From the NCBI GenBank assembly GCA_964598995.1, contig CAZRDR010000035.1, forward strand, positions 1 to 9,821: 9,821 nt of DNA, written 5' to 3'. Position numbers and translations under genes: made by a program. Source of the DNA: JACROF01 sp964598995. GTDB lineage: Bacteria; Patescibacteriota; Microgenomatia; Levybacterales; UBA12049. Numbering within the stretch: position 1 is the stretch's first letter; the number at the start of each line of letters is the position of its first letter. Below, one piece after another: positions 1 to 6,408 of the stretch. Under the pieces are notes generated by a model. It did no database searches and had not been told where the DNA came from. It saw only the letters and a list, made by a program, of their open reading frames with translations.

Positions 1-1044
1 CCACATGGCACCAGTTGCTGACTGGACGAGGTCCGCACCAGCATCGCGATATTCGAAATAGTCATCAACAGTCATGACGCCGCCGATACCTGCGATTTCA
101 TATGCGTAATGATGGTTGTCTCGGATTTTCTTAAGTCTCTCGACCATCTCCAGTCCAGCCCATTTAATCGAAGCACCGCAGACGCCACTCTTCATACGAT
201 TTTTCCCAGGGAGCGCCTGTTCACCGTTCTCATCCACGACTTCGACTTGGAGCGTATTAATAGCAGCGATGCCTTGGGCGTACTTATCTGCGATCTGGGC
301 AAGTTTTTCAAGCTGTGTATCGTCTTTGTAGTAACCAATTTTAAGAACGAGTGGTAGATTACCGATTTGCTTTCTGATCGCCTCACAAACCGCTTCTGTG
401 ACCTCTAGGTTATAACAGACGAGTCCTTCGTTACCAATGTTAGGGCATGAGAGATTAGCTTCTAAAATCATAGTTCCAGTCTCTGCAGATAACCGAGCTG
501 CTTCTGCAAAGTCAGCGATGAAATCATCCTGTGACTGTTCAGGCTTAACCGTTCCCATAAAGCTCAGTACCATTACTTGACCATTCTTCACATAACCTAA
601 GGCTTTCTTAACATCTTCCTGCCATACAGACGGTTCTTTAGAGGGAACGCCGAAGGAGTTAGTAATGCTCATAGTGGCTAGTGCATGAGGTTCTTGTGAG
701 GTGGCAGTTAAGCGAGGTGTTTGGTTGGGGTGTAAATCAGGAGGAGTATTTACATAGAGAACATTAGGAAAGGGGTGACAGGGGAAAGTCTCAGCACGGA
801 CTGTTTTGTAGGTAGAGACATCAAAGCCGAACTCAAAAGCTGCTTTCATGTACTGGCTATTTAGCAGAGGGCCAGGAGGAATGCCAAAAGGAAGAGCAAC
901 TTCATGACCTAGGTGCGTGAACTTTTTTGCTTTTTCTAGATCTCGTAATGGTGGGGTGACGTCTTGAGAAAAAATTGGAGGACCTGCGGTGTAGTTGTCT
1001 TCGTAGCTTTTAGCTGGATCGTAAAATGCAGGCTTATTTAGCAT
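1..1044 (-). CDS. pyrD: Dihydroorotate dehydrogenase family protein (class 1-like), 3' end cut by window edge
   Basis: The frame is open from ATG 1044 to base 1, giving 348 residues without a stop; the C-terminus lies outside the window. The family is an FMN TIM barrel that oxidises dihydroorotate to orotate in pyrimidine synthesis. Visible hallmarks are YKTV at 79-82 (FMN-contact lysine), NSFGVPS at 129-135, NLSCPN at 197-202, VLKIG at 233-237, INT at 262-264, SGVCGASIK at 286-294, and the glycine-rich phosphate-binding end GIGGV (319-323) with GADLVQSATGAMW (336-348). Cys200 sits where class 1 enzymes have the catalytic base; class 2 enzymes have serine there. The first ~50 residues and the PPGPLLN stretch near 57-62 are unlike textbook PyrD. 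The start lies 3 nt after the atpC stop, without a clear SD, so translation is probably coupled to atpC. Family membership is clear; the substrate is inferred, and a related dihydropyrimidine-type oxidoreductase is possible. No PyrK partner is visible. Confidence 0.85.
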   Translation of the reverse strand, partial: MLNKPAFYDPAKSYEDNYTAGPPIFSQDVTPPLRDLEKAKKFTHLGHEVALPFGIPPGPLLNSQYMKAAFEFGFDVSTYKTVRAETFPCHPFPNVLYVNTPPDLHPNQTPRLTATSQEPHALATMSITNSFGVPSKEPSVWQEDVKKALGYVKNGQVMVLSFMGTVKPEQSQDDFIADFAEAARLSAETGTMILEANLSCPNIGNEGLVCYNLEVTEAVCEAIRKQIGNLPLVLKIGYYKDDTQLEKLAQIADKYAQGIAAINTLQVEVVDENGEQALPGKNRMKSGVCGASIKWAGLEMVERLKKIRDNHHYAYEIAGIGGVMTVDDYFEYRDAGADLVQSATGAMW

Positions 1045-1047
1045 GTG

Positions 1048-1461
1048 TTATATACTGGCTTTTCTCTTGCGAGCGACTCTCAATTCCATAATTGCTCGAC
1101 GCATTTCTGCTTGGGCAAGCGCCATATCGCGCTCACTGATATCTTCAGCTTTCTTCTTGAGGATTTCTTCTGCTCTTTTCTGTGCTTCCAGTGCTTTTTG
1201 AGCGTTAATCTCCTCAGAACGGACCGCGTAATCAGCTAGTAGTGTTATTTCTTCTTTGTTAATTTGTAAAAATCCACCGGTAGCAGCGATATGCGTATCT
1301 TTGCCTTTTGTTTTAATGGTAATCTCGCCTTCACCAACTTGTGTTAGGAGATCGACATGATGCGGTAGGATAGCGATCTCGCCTTGGACTGTAGGAACGA
1401 TGAGCTCATCGACTTCACCCTCGTAAGCTACTTTTTCTGGAGTTAATATTTTAAGATTCAT
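1048..1461 (-). CDS. atpC: F1Fo ATP synthase epsilon subunit
   Basis: Epsilon is part of the central rotor stalk and in many bacteria restrains ATP hydrolysis through its mobile C-terminal helices. The 137-aa product has the N-terminal beta sandwich (residues 1-~84: MNLKILTPEK, then GEIAILPHH at 27-35 and GGFLQI at 62-67), followed by two charged helices (~86-110 and ~112-135). I chose ATG 1461 because MNLKILTPEK is the usual family beginning; a TTG at 1473 would add four residues (MHYP). Neither start has a recognisable SD, and the 47-nt junction after atpD contains an inverted repeat. The signature where ATP-sensing epsilons have I/L-D-x-x-R-A reads INAQKA (85-90), with N for D and K for R, so ATP binding may be weak or lost. 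It is the last atp gene, 3 nt before the DHODH gene. Confidence 0.95.
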   Translation of the reverse strand: MNLKILTPEKVAYEGEVDELIVPTVQGEIAILPHHVDLLTQVGEGEITIKTKGKDTHIAATGGFLQINKEEITLLADYAVRSEEINAQKALEAQKRAEEILKKKAEDISERDMALAQAEMRRAIMELRVARKRKASI

Positions 1462-1508
1462 AGGGTAATGCAAGGGGAAAGGGGAGAATGCTTGTACGCC
1501 TTTACCCT
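1462..1508 (-). promoter_or_regulatory. Intercistronic stem-loop spanning the atpD stop to the atpC start
   Basis: On the mRNA strand AGGGTAA (1508-1502), beginning at the last base of the atpD stop codon, is perfectly complementary to TTACCCT (1468-1462), which ends at the base before the atpC ATG. A shorter inner pairing, CAAG (1494-1491) with CTTG (1474-1471), can nest inside and leaves a pyrimidine-rich loop. The repeat is seen directly; folding in vivo is inferred. It could tune atpC translation, or bring the atpD stop next to the atpC start at a junction that lacks an SD. Confidence 0.45.
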
Positions 1509-2929
1509 TATTTCATTTTCTTAGCATTCTCAACAGCTTCTTCAATGGTTCCCACCATATAGAAAGCCTGCTCTGGGAGATCATCATGCTTACCTTCTAA
1601 GATTTCTTTAAAGCCGCGGACGTTATCTTCCATCTTTACGTACTTTCCTGGTGCACCAGTGAAGACTTCTGCGACGAAGAATGGCTGGGTCAAGAATCTC
1701 TGGATCTTACGTGCACGACGTACTGTCAGACGATCTTCCTCTGATAATTCTTCCATACCAAGGATCGCAATAATATCCTGGAGATCCTTGTAGCGCTGCA
1801 GTACACGCTGTACTCCACGAGCAACTTCATAGTGATCTTTGCCAACGACATGTGGATCTAAGATACGTGAACTTGAAGTAAGTGGATCAACAGCTGGATA
1901 AAGACCTTGCTCTGCTAATCCGCGCTCAAGAGTAACAGTTCCGTCCATGTGTGCGAAAGTCGTAGCTGGAGCTGGATCTGTGTAGTCGTCAGCTGGGACG
2001 TATACAGCCTGGAGAGAAGTGATTGAACCCTTCTTAGTACTGGTGATACGCTCCTGCAGTCCGCCCATTTCAGTAGCTAAGGTTGGCTGATAGCCTACAG
2101 CTGATGGCATACGGCCAAGAAGCGCTGATACTTCAGAACCAGCTTGTGCAAAACGGAAGATGTTATCGATAAAGAGAAGTACATCTTCACCTTTTTGGTC
2201 ACGGAAGTACTCAGCCATCGTGAGAGCAGTAAGTGCGACACGAAGACGGTTAGCTGGAGGCTCATTCATCTGACCGTATACCATGACGGTTTTATCCAAA
2301 ACGCCTGAGCCCTTCATTTCGACCCAGAGATCTGTACCTTCACGAGTACGTTCGCCGACACCAGCGAATACTGAGTGACCTGAGTGTTCGATAGCGATAT
2401 TACGGATAAGCTCCTGGATGATAACTGTTTTACCTACACCAGCTCCTCCGAAGATACCAATCTTTCCGCCTTTAGTAAATGGAGCGATAAGGTCGATAAC
2501 TTTAACGCCAGTCTCTAATACTTGAGGCTTTGTCTCTTGGTCGACTAACTCTGGTGGGTTGGCATGAATAGGGTGCAGTGCTACACCCTTGTCATCGAAT
2601 TTCTGTCCGTCAATTGCATGACCAAGAACGTTGAAGATGCGTCCGAGTGTTTTATCACCAACTGGGACAGAAATAGCTGCGAAGGTACGCTTTGCTTTCA
2701 TACCGCGAGCGAGTCCATCAGTGGAACCGAACGCAAGTGCCTTTACTTCACTTCCGCCAGTCTCGAACTCTACCTCAAGAGTGAGTGTCTTACCATCAGG
2801 CATCTCAACTAAGAGTGCTTCGTAGATACTTGGTAATTCTCCTTCGAAGTAAACGTTAACGACAGGACCTGCGATACTGACAATTGTTCCTTCTTGGACT
2901 TTTTGTGTTGTTGGTTTAGTACTTGCCAT
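1508..2929 (-). CDS. atpD: F1Fo ATP synthase beta subunit
   Basis: Beta carries the catalytic nucleotide sites of F1 on the cytoplasmic side of the membrane. The 473-aa protein is full length for the family. It has an N-terminal beta barrel (~11-85), the P-loop GGAGVGKT (161-168), the catalytic glutamate in GERTREGTDLW (Glu193), QMNEPPANRLR (220-230), Walker B LLFID ending at Asp255, and the run GSEVSALLGRMPSAVGYQPT (264-283). The C-terminal lever motif reads EELSEED (393-399) rather than DELSEED, a conservative change that keeps the negative charge. The start is 2 nt after the atpG stop (TAATTATG). The only SD-like purines near it are a weak GAAAG; a GGAGGAAGGA run lies about 30 nt upstream inside atpG, too far for normal pairing. 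Translation is probably coupled to atpG. Confidence 0.99.
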   Translation of the reverse strand: MASTKPTTQKVQEGTIVSIAGPVVNVYFEGELPSIYEALLVEMPDGKTLTLEVEFETGGSEVKALAFGSTDGLARGMKAKRTFAAISVPVGDKTLGRIFNVLGHAIDGQKFDDKGVALHPIHANPPELVDQETKPQVLETGVKVIDLIAPFTKGGKIGIFGGAGVGKTVIIQELIRNIAIEHSGHSVFAGVGERTREGTDLWVEMKGSGVLDKTVMVYGQMNEPPANRLRVALTALTMAEYFRDQKGEDVLLFIDNIFRFAQAGSEVSALLGRMPSAVGYQPTLATEMGGLQERITSTKKGSITSLQAVYVPADDYTDPAPATTFAHMDGTVTLERGLAEQGLYPAVDPLTSSSRILDPHVVGKDHYEVARGVQRVLQRYKDLQDIIAILGMEELSEEDRLTVRRARKIQRFLTQPFFVAEVFTGAPGKYVKMEDNVRGFKEILEGKHDDLPEQAFYMVGTIEEAVENAKKMK

Positions 2930-2931
2930 AA

Positions 2932-3795
2932 TTAAAGACTTTCTTGTTTCCTTCCTCCGATAATGTCGAGCAGTTCACCAGTGATTTTTGCTTGACGCGT
3001 CTTATTATACTCTAATTTTAGCCCGTCGATAATATCTTTTGCGTTATTTGTCGCATTTTGCATAGCGAGCATGCGAGCAGCTTGTTCTGAGAGATATGTC
3101 TCTAAGAAATACTGATAGAGTGACATCTCTAGATAGTGCTTGAGAAGTGTCGGTACCATCTCTGAAAGATTTGGTTCATAAAGCATAAATTCATTTGTTG
3201 GTTTTTCCTCCGTAACCTCAGGGAGTGCGATAGGCAGGAGCTGGACGACTTTTGGACTCTGAGTAAAGAAACTGACGAAATCAGTATAGAGAACTTTAAC
3301 ACTACTTACTTTTCCTGATAAATAATAATCATTAATGAGATTAATGATAGGGAAGACGACATCAAATGTTGGTAAAGTCGTCCCGAAATGGAAGGTTGCT
3401 AACACCTCATTTGGGAGTTTAACGACTTGATTCTCAAGTTTTTTCCCCACAACGATCATCTCAGTCTCTTTGTTATCGCGAGTATAGCCGAAGAATTCTC
3501 TCAGAATGTTCGTGATCATACCTCCACAAAGACCTTTATCTGGTGAGATAGCGATAAGAAGAGTCTTATTGGTATCGACAGAGAGCTGCATGTATGGATG
3601 CTTTTGGGCATCAGTAGTTCTCAGCGTTACTTCTTGAGCAAGCTCTGTCAATTTACTAACATATGGACGGCCAGCAAGCGCAGCGTCTTGAGCACGTTTT
3701 AACTTAGATGCAGCGATCATTTGCATCGCGCGGGTAGTTTTGGAAACATTCTGAGCAGCTCTAATTCGTCGTCGTAAAGATATGAGTGTCGCCAT
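2932..3795 (-). CDS. atpG: F1Fo ATP synthase gamma subunit
   Basis: Gamma forms the coiled-coil axle that turns inside the alpha3beta3 hexamer and sits on the c ring. At 287 aa it has the usual length. The N-terminal helix shows RAMQMIAASKLKRAQ (22-36), the Rossmann-like domain has the conserved SPDKGLCGG (84-92, usually S-D-R-G-L-C-G-G), and the C-terminal helix shows RMLAMQNATNNAKD (241-254), YNKTRQAKITGELLDIIGG (263-281). Together the two terminal helices make the axle. Its ATG shares one base with the atpA stop (TAATG), and an AGAGGA SD at 3805-3810 lies 9 nt upstream, so both coupling and direct initiation are available. The GLCGG segment carries an inserted proline relative to most homologues; otherwise nothing is unusual. 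Confidence 0.98.
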   Translation of the reverse strand: MATLISLRRRIRAAQNVSKTTRAMQMIAASKLKRAQDAALAGRPYVSKLTELAQEVTLRTTDAQKHPYMQLSVDTNKTLLIAISPDKGLCGGMITNILREFFGYTRDNKETEMIVVGKKLENQVVKLPNEVLATFHFGTTLPTFDVVFPIINLINDYYLSGKVSSVKVLYTDFVSFFTQSPKVVQLLPIALPEVTEEKPTNEFMLYEPNLSEMVPTLLKHYLEMSLYQYFLETYLSEQAARMLAMQNATNNAKDIIDGLKLEYNKTRQAKITGELLDIIGGRKQESL

Positions 3796-5333
3796 TATTT
3801 CTTTTCCTCTGTTGAGAATCCTTTCCTAAATTCTTCGATCATTTTGTCGACTTCCTTAAGGTCGTCTTCTTTTAATTTCTCGCCACTTGCTAGTTTTTCC
3901 ATGACTTTAGCGTGCTTCTTACCGCCAGCAAATTCATGGAGTTCTGCCTCAAAACGGTTTACTTCACTTACTGGGATCTCGTCTAAGTGACCACGAGTGA
4001 CAGCGATAATACTCAATACTTCGTACTCTTCTGGAAGTGGATTGTATTGAGGCTGCTTAAATAATTCAGTTGATCGCTTACCACGCTCAAGCTGTTTTGC
4101 CGTAGCTGGATCAAGTTCAGAGCCGAACTGTGCGAAAGCTGCCAGTTCGCGATACTGTGCGAGTTCAAGCTTCATCTTACCGGCAACTGACTTCATCGTA
4201 CCTGTCTGTGCAGCAGATCCGACACGTGATACTGAAATACCGACGTTAATAGCTGGTCTAATACCTGAGTTGAAGAGGTCTGACTCAACGAAAATCTGTC
4301 CGTCAGTAATTGAAATAACATTGGTTGGAATGTACGCTGAGATATCGCCAGCCTGAGTTTCGATAATTGGGAGAGCGGTGATAGAGCCGCCGCCATTTTC
4401 CTTATTTAACTTAACTGAGCGCTCAAGAAGTCTACTGTGAAGGTAGAAAATGTCTCCTGGATACGCCTCACGACCAGCTGGACGGCCAAGAACGAGTGAG
4501 ATCTGGCGGTATGCCCATGCCTGCTTAGTCAAATCATCGTAGACAATGAGTACATCTTCGCCTTTTTCTAGGAAGTATTCAGCAATTGCTGTACCTGCGT
4601 ATGCTGCTAAGTACTGAAGAGCAGCAGGGTCTGCAGCATCAGCGACAACGACGATCGTGTTATCGAGGACTTCCTCATCTTTGAGTTTGCCGATGATTTG
4701 AGCGATAGTACTTTGTTTTTGGCCGATTGCGACATAGACACTGAGTACTCTCTTACGGCCTTTAGCGATATTCTTTTGATTAATAATAGTATCAACAGCA
4801 ATAGCAGTCTTACCAAGTCCGCGATCTCCAATGATAAGTTCGCGTTGACCACGGCCGATTGGGATCATCGCATCAATTGCTTTAATTCCTGTCTTAAGAG
4901 GAGTGTCGACGCCTTCACGCTCGACTACTCCGGCCGCGATTTTTTCAAGAGGCATTAACTTACCTTTTTTAATAGCTGGGCGTCCATCCAGTGGAACTCC
5001 AAGTGGATTAACGACACGTCCGAGCATTTCTTCACTAACAGTGACGCCTAAGAGTTCACCAGTGGTTCGAACTTCATCGCCCTCTTTAATATCTGTTGAC
5101 TGATCAAGGAGAATAATTGAGACTGAGTCTTCAGAAAGATCGAAGACTACACCTGCGACATTGTCTTTGCCGATAAGAACTCTCTCACCCATGACAGCTT
5201 TAGAAAGTCCGGAAGCAGTGATCACGCCATCGTGATTGACTTCAACTTTACCGACATTTGCAGTCTTGGCATCATAATGAAAGCCTTTAACTCTATCTTC
5301 TAATTGTTTAATGATATCGTTACTTTTAATCAT
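3795..5333 (-). CDS. atpA: F1Fo ATP synthase alpha subunit
   Basis: Alpha alternates with beta in the F1 hexamer, binds non-catalytic nucleotide and supplies the arginine finger to the catalytic site. The 512-aa product is full length: an N-terminal helix (1-~20) that normally docks delta, a beta barrel (~25-95), a nucleotide domain with P-loop GDRGLGKT (169-176), Walker B VLIVYDD (261-267), GRPAGREAYPGDIFYLHSRL (283-302), and the arginine finger Arg370 in VSRVGSAAQ (368-376). The P-loop differs from the very common GDRQTGKT at two positions (Q to G, T to L). The start codon lies within the last codons of atpH, giving an 8-nt overlap that suggests translational coupling; only a weak GAAGAA precedes it. 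The C-terminus ends in a lysine/glutamate-rich helix typical of the family. Confidence 0.99.
   Translation of the reverse strand: MIKSNDIIKQLEDRVKGFHYDAKTANVGKVEVNHDGVITASGLSKAVMGERVLIGKDNVAGVVFDLSEDSVSIILLDQSTDIKEGDEVRTTGELLGVTVSEEMLGRVVNPLGVPLDGRPAIKKGKLMPLEKIAAGVVEREGVDTPLKTGIKAIDAMIPIGRGQRELIIGDRGLGKTAIAVDTIINQKNIAKGRKRVLSVYVAIGQKQSTIAQIIGKLKDEEVLDNTIVVVADAADPAALQYLAAYAGTAIAEYFLEKGEDVLIVYDDLTKQAWAYRQISLVLGRPAGREAYPGDIFYLHSRLLERSVKLNKENGGGSITALPIIETQAGDISAYIPTNVISITDGQIFVESDLFNSGIRPAINVGISVSRVGSAAQTGTMKSVAGKMKLELAQYRELAAFAQFGSELDPATAKQLERGKRSTELFKQPQYNPLPEEYEVLSIIAVTRGHLDEIPVSEVNRFEAELHEFAGGKKHAKVMEKLASGEKLKEDDLKEVDKMIEEFRKGFSTEEKK
3805..3810 (-). promoter_or_regulatory. Ribosome binding site of atpG
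   Basis: AGAGGA on the minus strand lies 9 nt before the atpG ATG, inside the last codons of atpA. It supports this ATG, which also overlaps the atpA stop by one base. Confidence 0.6.
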
Positions 5334-5682
5334 ATTGTTCTTCGATATGTTCTGTTATTTTATCAAGTGTGTTTTTAAGACTCATCTCAAAAACATCATC
5401 ATTATCTTGTAATCTCATTCCCAAAAGGAGGGAAGGATCGACACTAATTACAAATTTTTTGTCTGGGAAGAGATCTTTTAACTCATCAAGATTGAGCTTT
5501 TCTTCACTTGGAACTTCAACCATGATCTTTGTCTGTTTTTCCCAGTTCTTTAATGCTTTAATGTACAACTTTAATTCTTTTTTCGTCAATAGGTCAGCAA
5601 TTCTATTGATCTTCTCCGCATCTAACTCGCCATTTTCAGAATGACTTTCCATAACGAGTTGCTTTAATGTCTGTCTATTCAT
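5326..5682 (-). CDS. atpH: F1Fo ATP synthase delta subunit, shortened
   Basis: Delta (OSCP-like) links the top of F1 to the b stalk. The usual bacterial protein is about 175-180 aa, with a ~105-aa N-terminal helical bundle that binds the alpha N-termini and a C-terminal part that binds b. This one has only 118 aa. The C-terminal half is recognisable: KIMVEVPSEEKLN (52-64), then VDPSLLLGMRLQDNDDVFEM (80-99) in place of the common V-D-P-S-I-I-G-G pattern, ending in a helix. The N-terminal part is only ~50 residues, too short for the full six-helix bundle. The reading frame is intact, and position (between b and alpha) and spacing (2 nt after atpF, 8-nt overlap with atpA) fit a working gene. A weak AAAGG lies ~10 nt upstream. 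Identity rests on the C-terminal motif and synteny. Confidence 0.88.
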   Translation of the reverse strand: MNRQTLKQLVMESHSENGELDAEKINRIADLLTKKELKLYIKALKNWEKQTKIMVEVPSEEKLNLDELKDLFPDKKFVISVDPSLLLGMRLQDNDDVFEMSLKNTLDKITEHIEEQYD

Positions 5683-5684
5683 TA

Positions 5685-6191
5685 CTAGTCTGCCTTTCTC
5701 TTCAAAGTTTTTGCTGCTTTATCAACTACCAATGTCTGTTCTTTGCCGGTAAAGAGTTCTTGCGATGATTTCTCAATGAGTGCGACTGCCAGTTCACTGA
5801 TGTGACCTGCAAGTCTTTTCTCTGCCTCTCTTGTCTCAAGAGCGATTTGCTCTTTTGCTTCAAGAAGCATTTTCTCAGTCTGAGCTTTTGTTTTCATCTC
5901 AGCTTCGTGAAGAACTTCATCACGTTGACTCTTCGCCTCATCAAGAAGCTGTTTTGCTTCTTGCTGTGCTTTTTTTAATATCTCGCGCTCTTTTACAGAT
6001 GTCTCTTCTAAAAGTTTGCGAGCTTCTTCTGCCTGCCGTAGCCCATCAGTGATAGTTTTCTCCCGATTTTTGAGCATTTGTAAAATCGGCTTGAGAGCAA
6101 ATCTTCTGACTACATAAAGAATAATCAAAAAATTGACTATTTGGGCTACAAGCAGGACTGGATCAATTCCGAATTTTCCTAAAACTTCCAT
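5685..6191 (-). CDS. atpF: F1Fo ATP synthase b subunit
   Basis: Subunit b is the peripheral stalk: one N-terminal membrane helix and a long cytoplasmic coiled coil that holds F1 still against the rotor. The 168-aa protein has the membrane helix at about 11-29 (PVLLVAQIVNFLIILYVV), the conserved basic and proline elbow RRFALKPI (29-36), then a nearly uninterrupted charged helix rich in Glu, Lys, Ala and Gln to about residue 145, as expected for the dimeric stalk. Length is normal for a bacterial b. Only one b-type gene is present, so the stalk is presumably a homodimer. The ATG is 10 nt after atpE, with an SD (AAGGAAG) overlapping the atpE stop. The start is well supported because the membrane helix follows immediately. 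Confidence 0.97.
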   Translation of the reverse strand: MEVLGKFGIDPVLLVAQIVNFLIILYVVRRFALKPILQMLKNREKTITDGLRQAEEARKLLEETSVKEREILKKAQQEAKQLLDEAKSQRDEVLHEAEMKTKAQTEKMLLEAKEQIALETREAEKRLAGHISELAVALIEKSSQELFTGKEQTLVVDKAAKTLKRKAD

Positions 6192-6196
6192 AATTA

Positions 6197-6203
6197 CTTC
6201 CTT
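6197..6203 (-). promoter_or_regulatory. Ribosome binding site of atpF
   Basis: AAGGAAG overlaps the atpE stop codon (TAAGGAAG) and ends 5 nt before the atpF ATG at 6191. It confirms that start and lets ribosomes finishing atpE restart on atpF. Confidence 0.65.
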
Positions 6204-6408
6204 ACTTTGTGAACGCTAAGATAAGTGAGTAAATAGCGATAGCTTCAGCAAAGGCCATGCCCAAAAGCATTGCTGGAAGGATACGACCGGATGCTTCTGG
6301 ATTGCGACCAATCGCCTCCATAGCTTTACTTCCGATCCATCCGATTGCGAGAGCTGGGAAGATACCTCCAAGCGCTACGATAAGTCCGCCTGCGATACTA
6401 AACGTCAT
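6202..6408 (-). CDS. atpE: F1Fo ATP synthase c subunit (proteolipid)
   Basis: Subunit c forms the membrane rotor ring that carries ions across the membrane. The 68-aa hairpin has helix 1 (~4-26, glycine-rich GGLIVALGG), the polar loop GRNPEA (34-39), and helix 2 (~43-66) with the ion-binding carboxylate Glu55 in GMAFAEAIAIYSL (50-62). The positions that supply Na+ ligands in the Ilyobacter ring (Gln in helix 1, Ser-Thr after the Glu) are occupied here by Ile22 and Ala56-Ile57, so proton rather than sodium coupling is expected; this is an inference by eye alignment. The protein is short compared with the 79-aa E. coli c, with almost no N-terminal tail. Its ATG overlaps the atpB stop (ATGA) and is preceded by an exceptionally complete SD, in keeping with the high copy number of c. 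Confidence 0.98.
   Translation of the reverse strand: MTFSIAGGLIVALGGIFPALAIGWIGSKAMEAIGRNPEASGRILPAMLLGMAFAEAIAIYSLILAFTK

Noticed and set aside
109..386. Small open frames on both strands at the left end
   Set aside because: They are shadows of the dihydroorotate dehydrogenase frame, which runs through the region to base 1 and contains all the family motifs.
1462..1473. TTG 1473 as the start of atpC
   Set aside because: It would add MHYP before the canonical MNLKILTPEK beginning and has no SD; ATG 1461 is preferred, though TTG cannot be excluded.
4698..4958. Plus-strand open frame of 86 codons opposite atpA
   Set aside because: It lies wholly antisense to a conserved region of alpha, has no SD or recognisable motif, and is explained by the codon pattern of the real gene. 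The same holds for the other plus-strand frames over atpD, atpH, atpF, atpB and dnaE.
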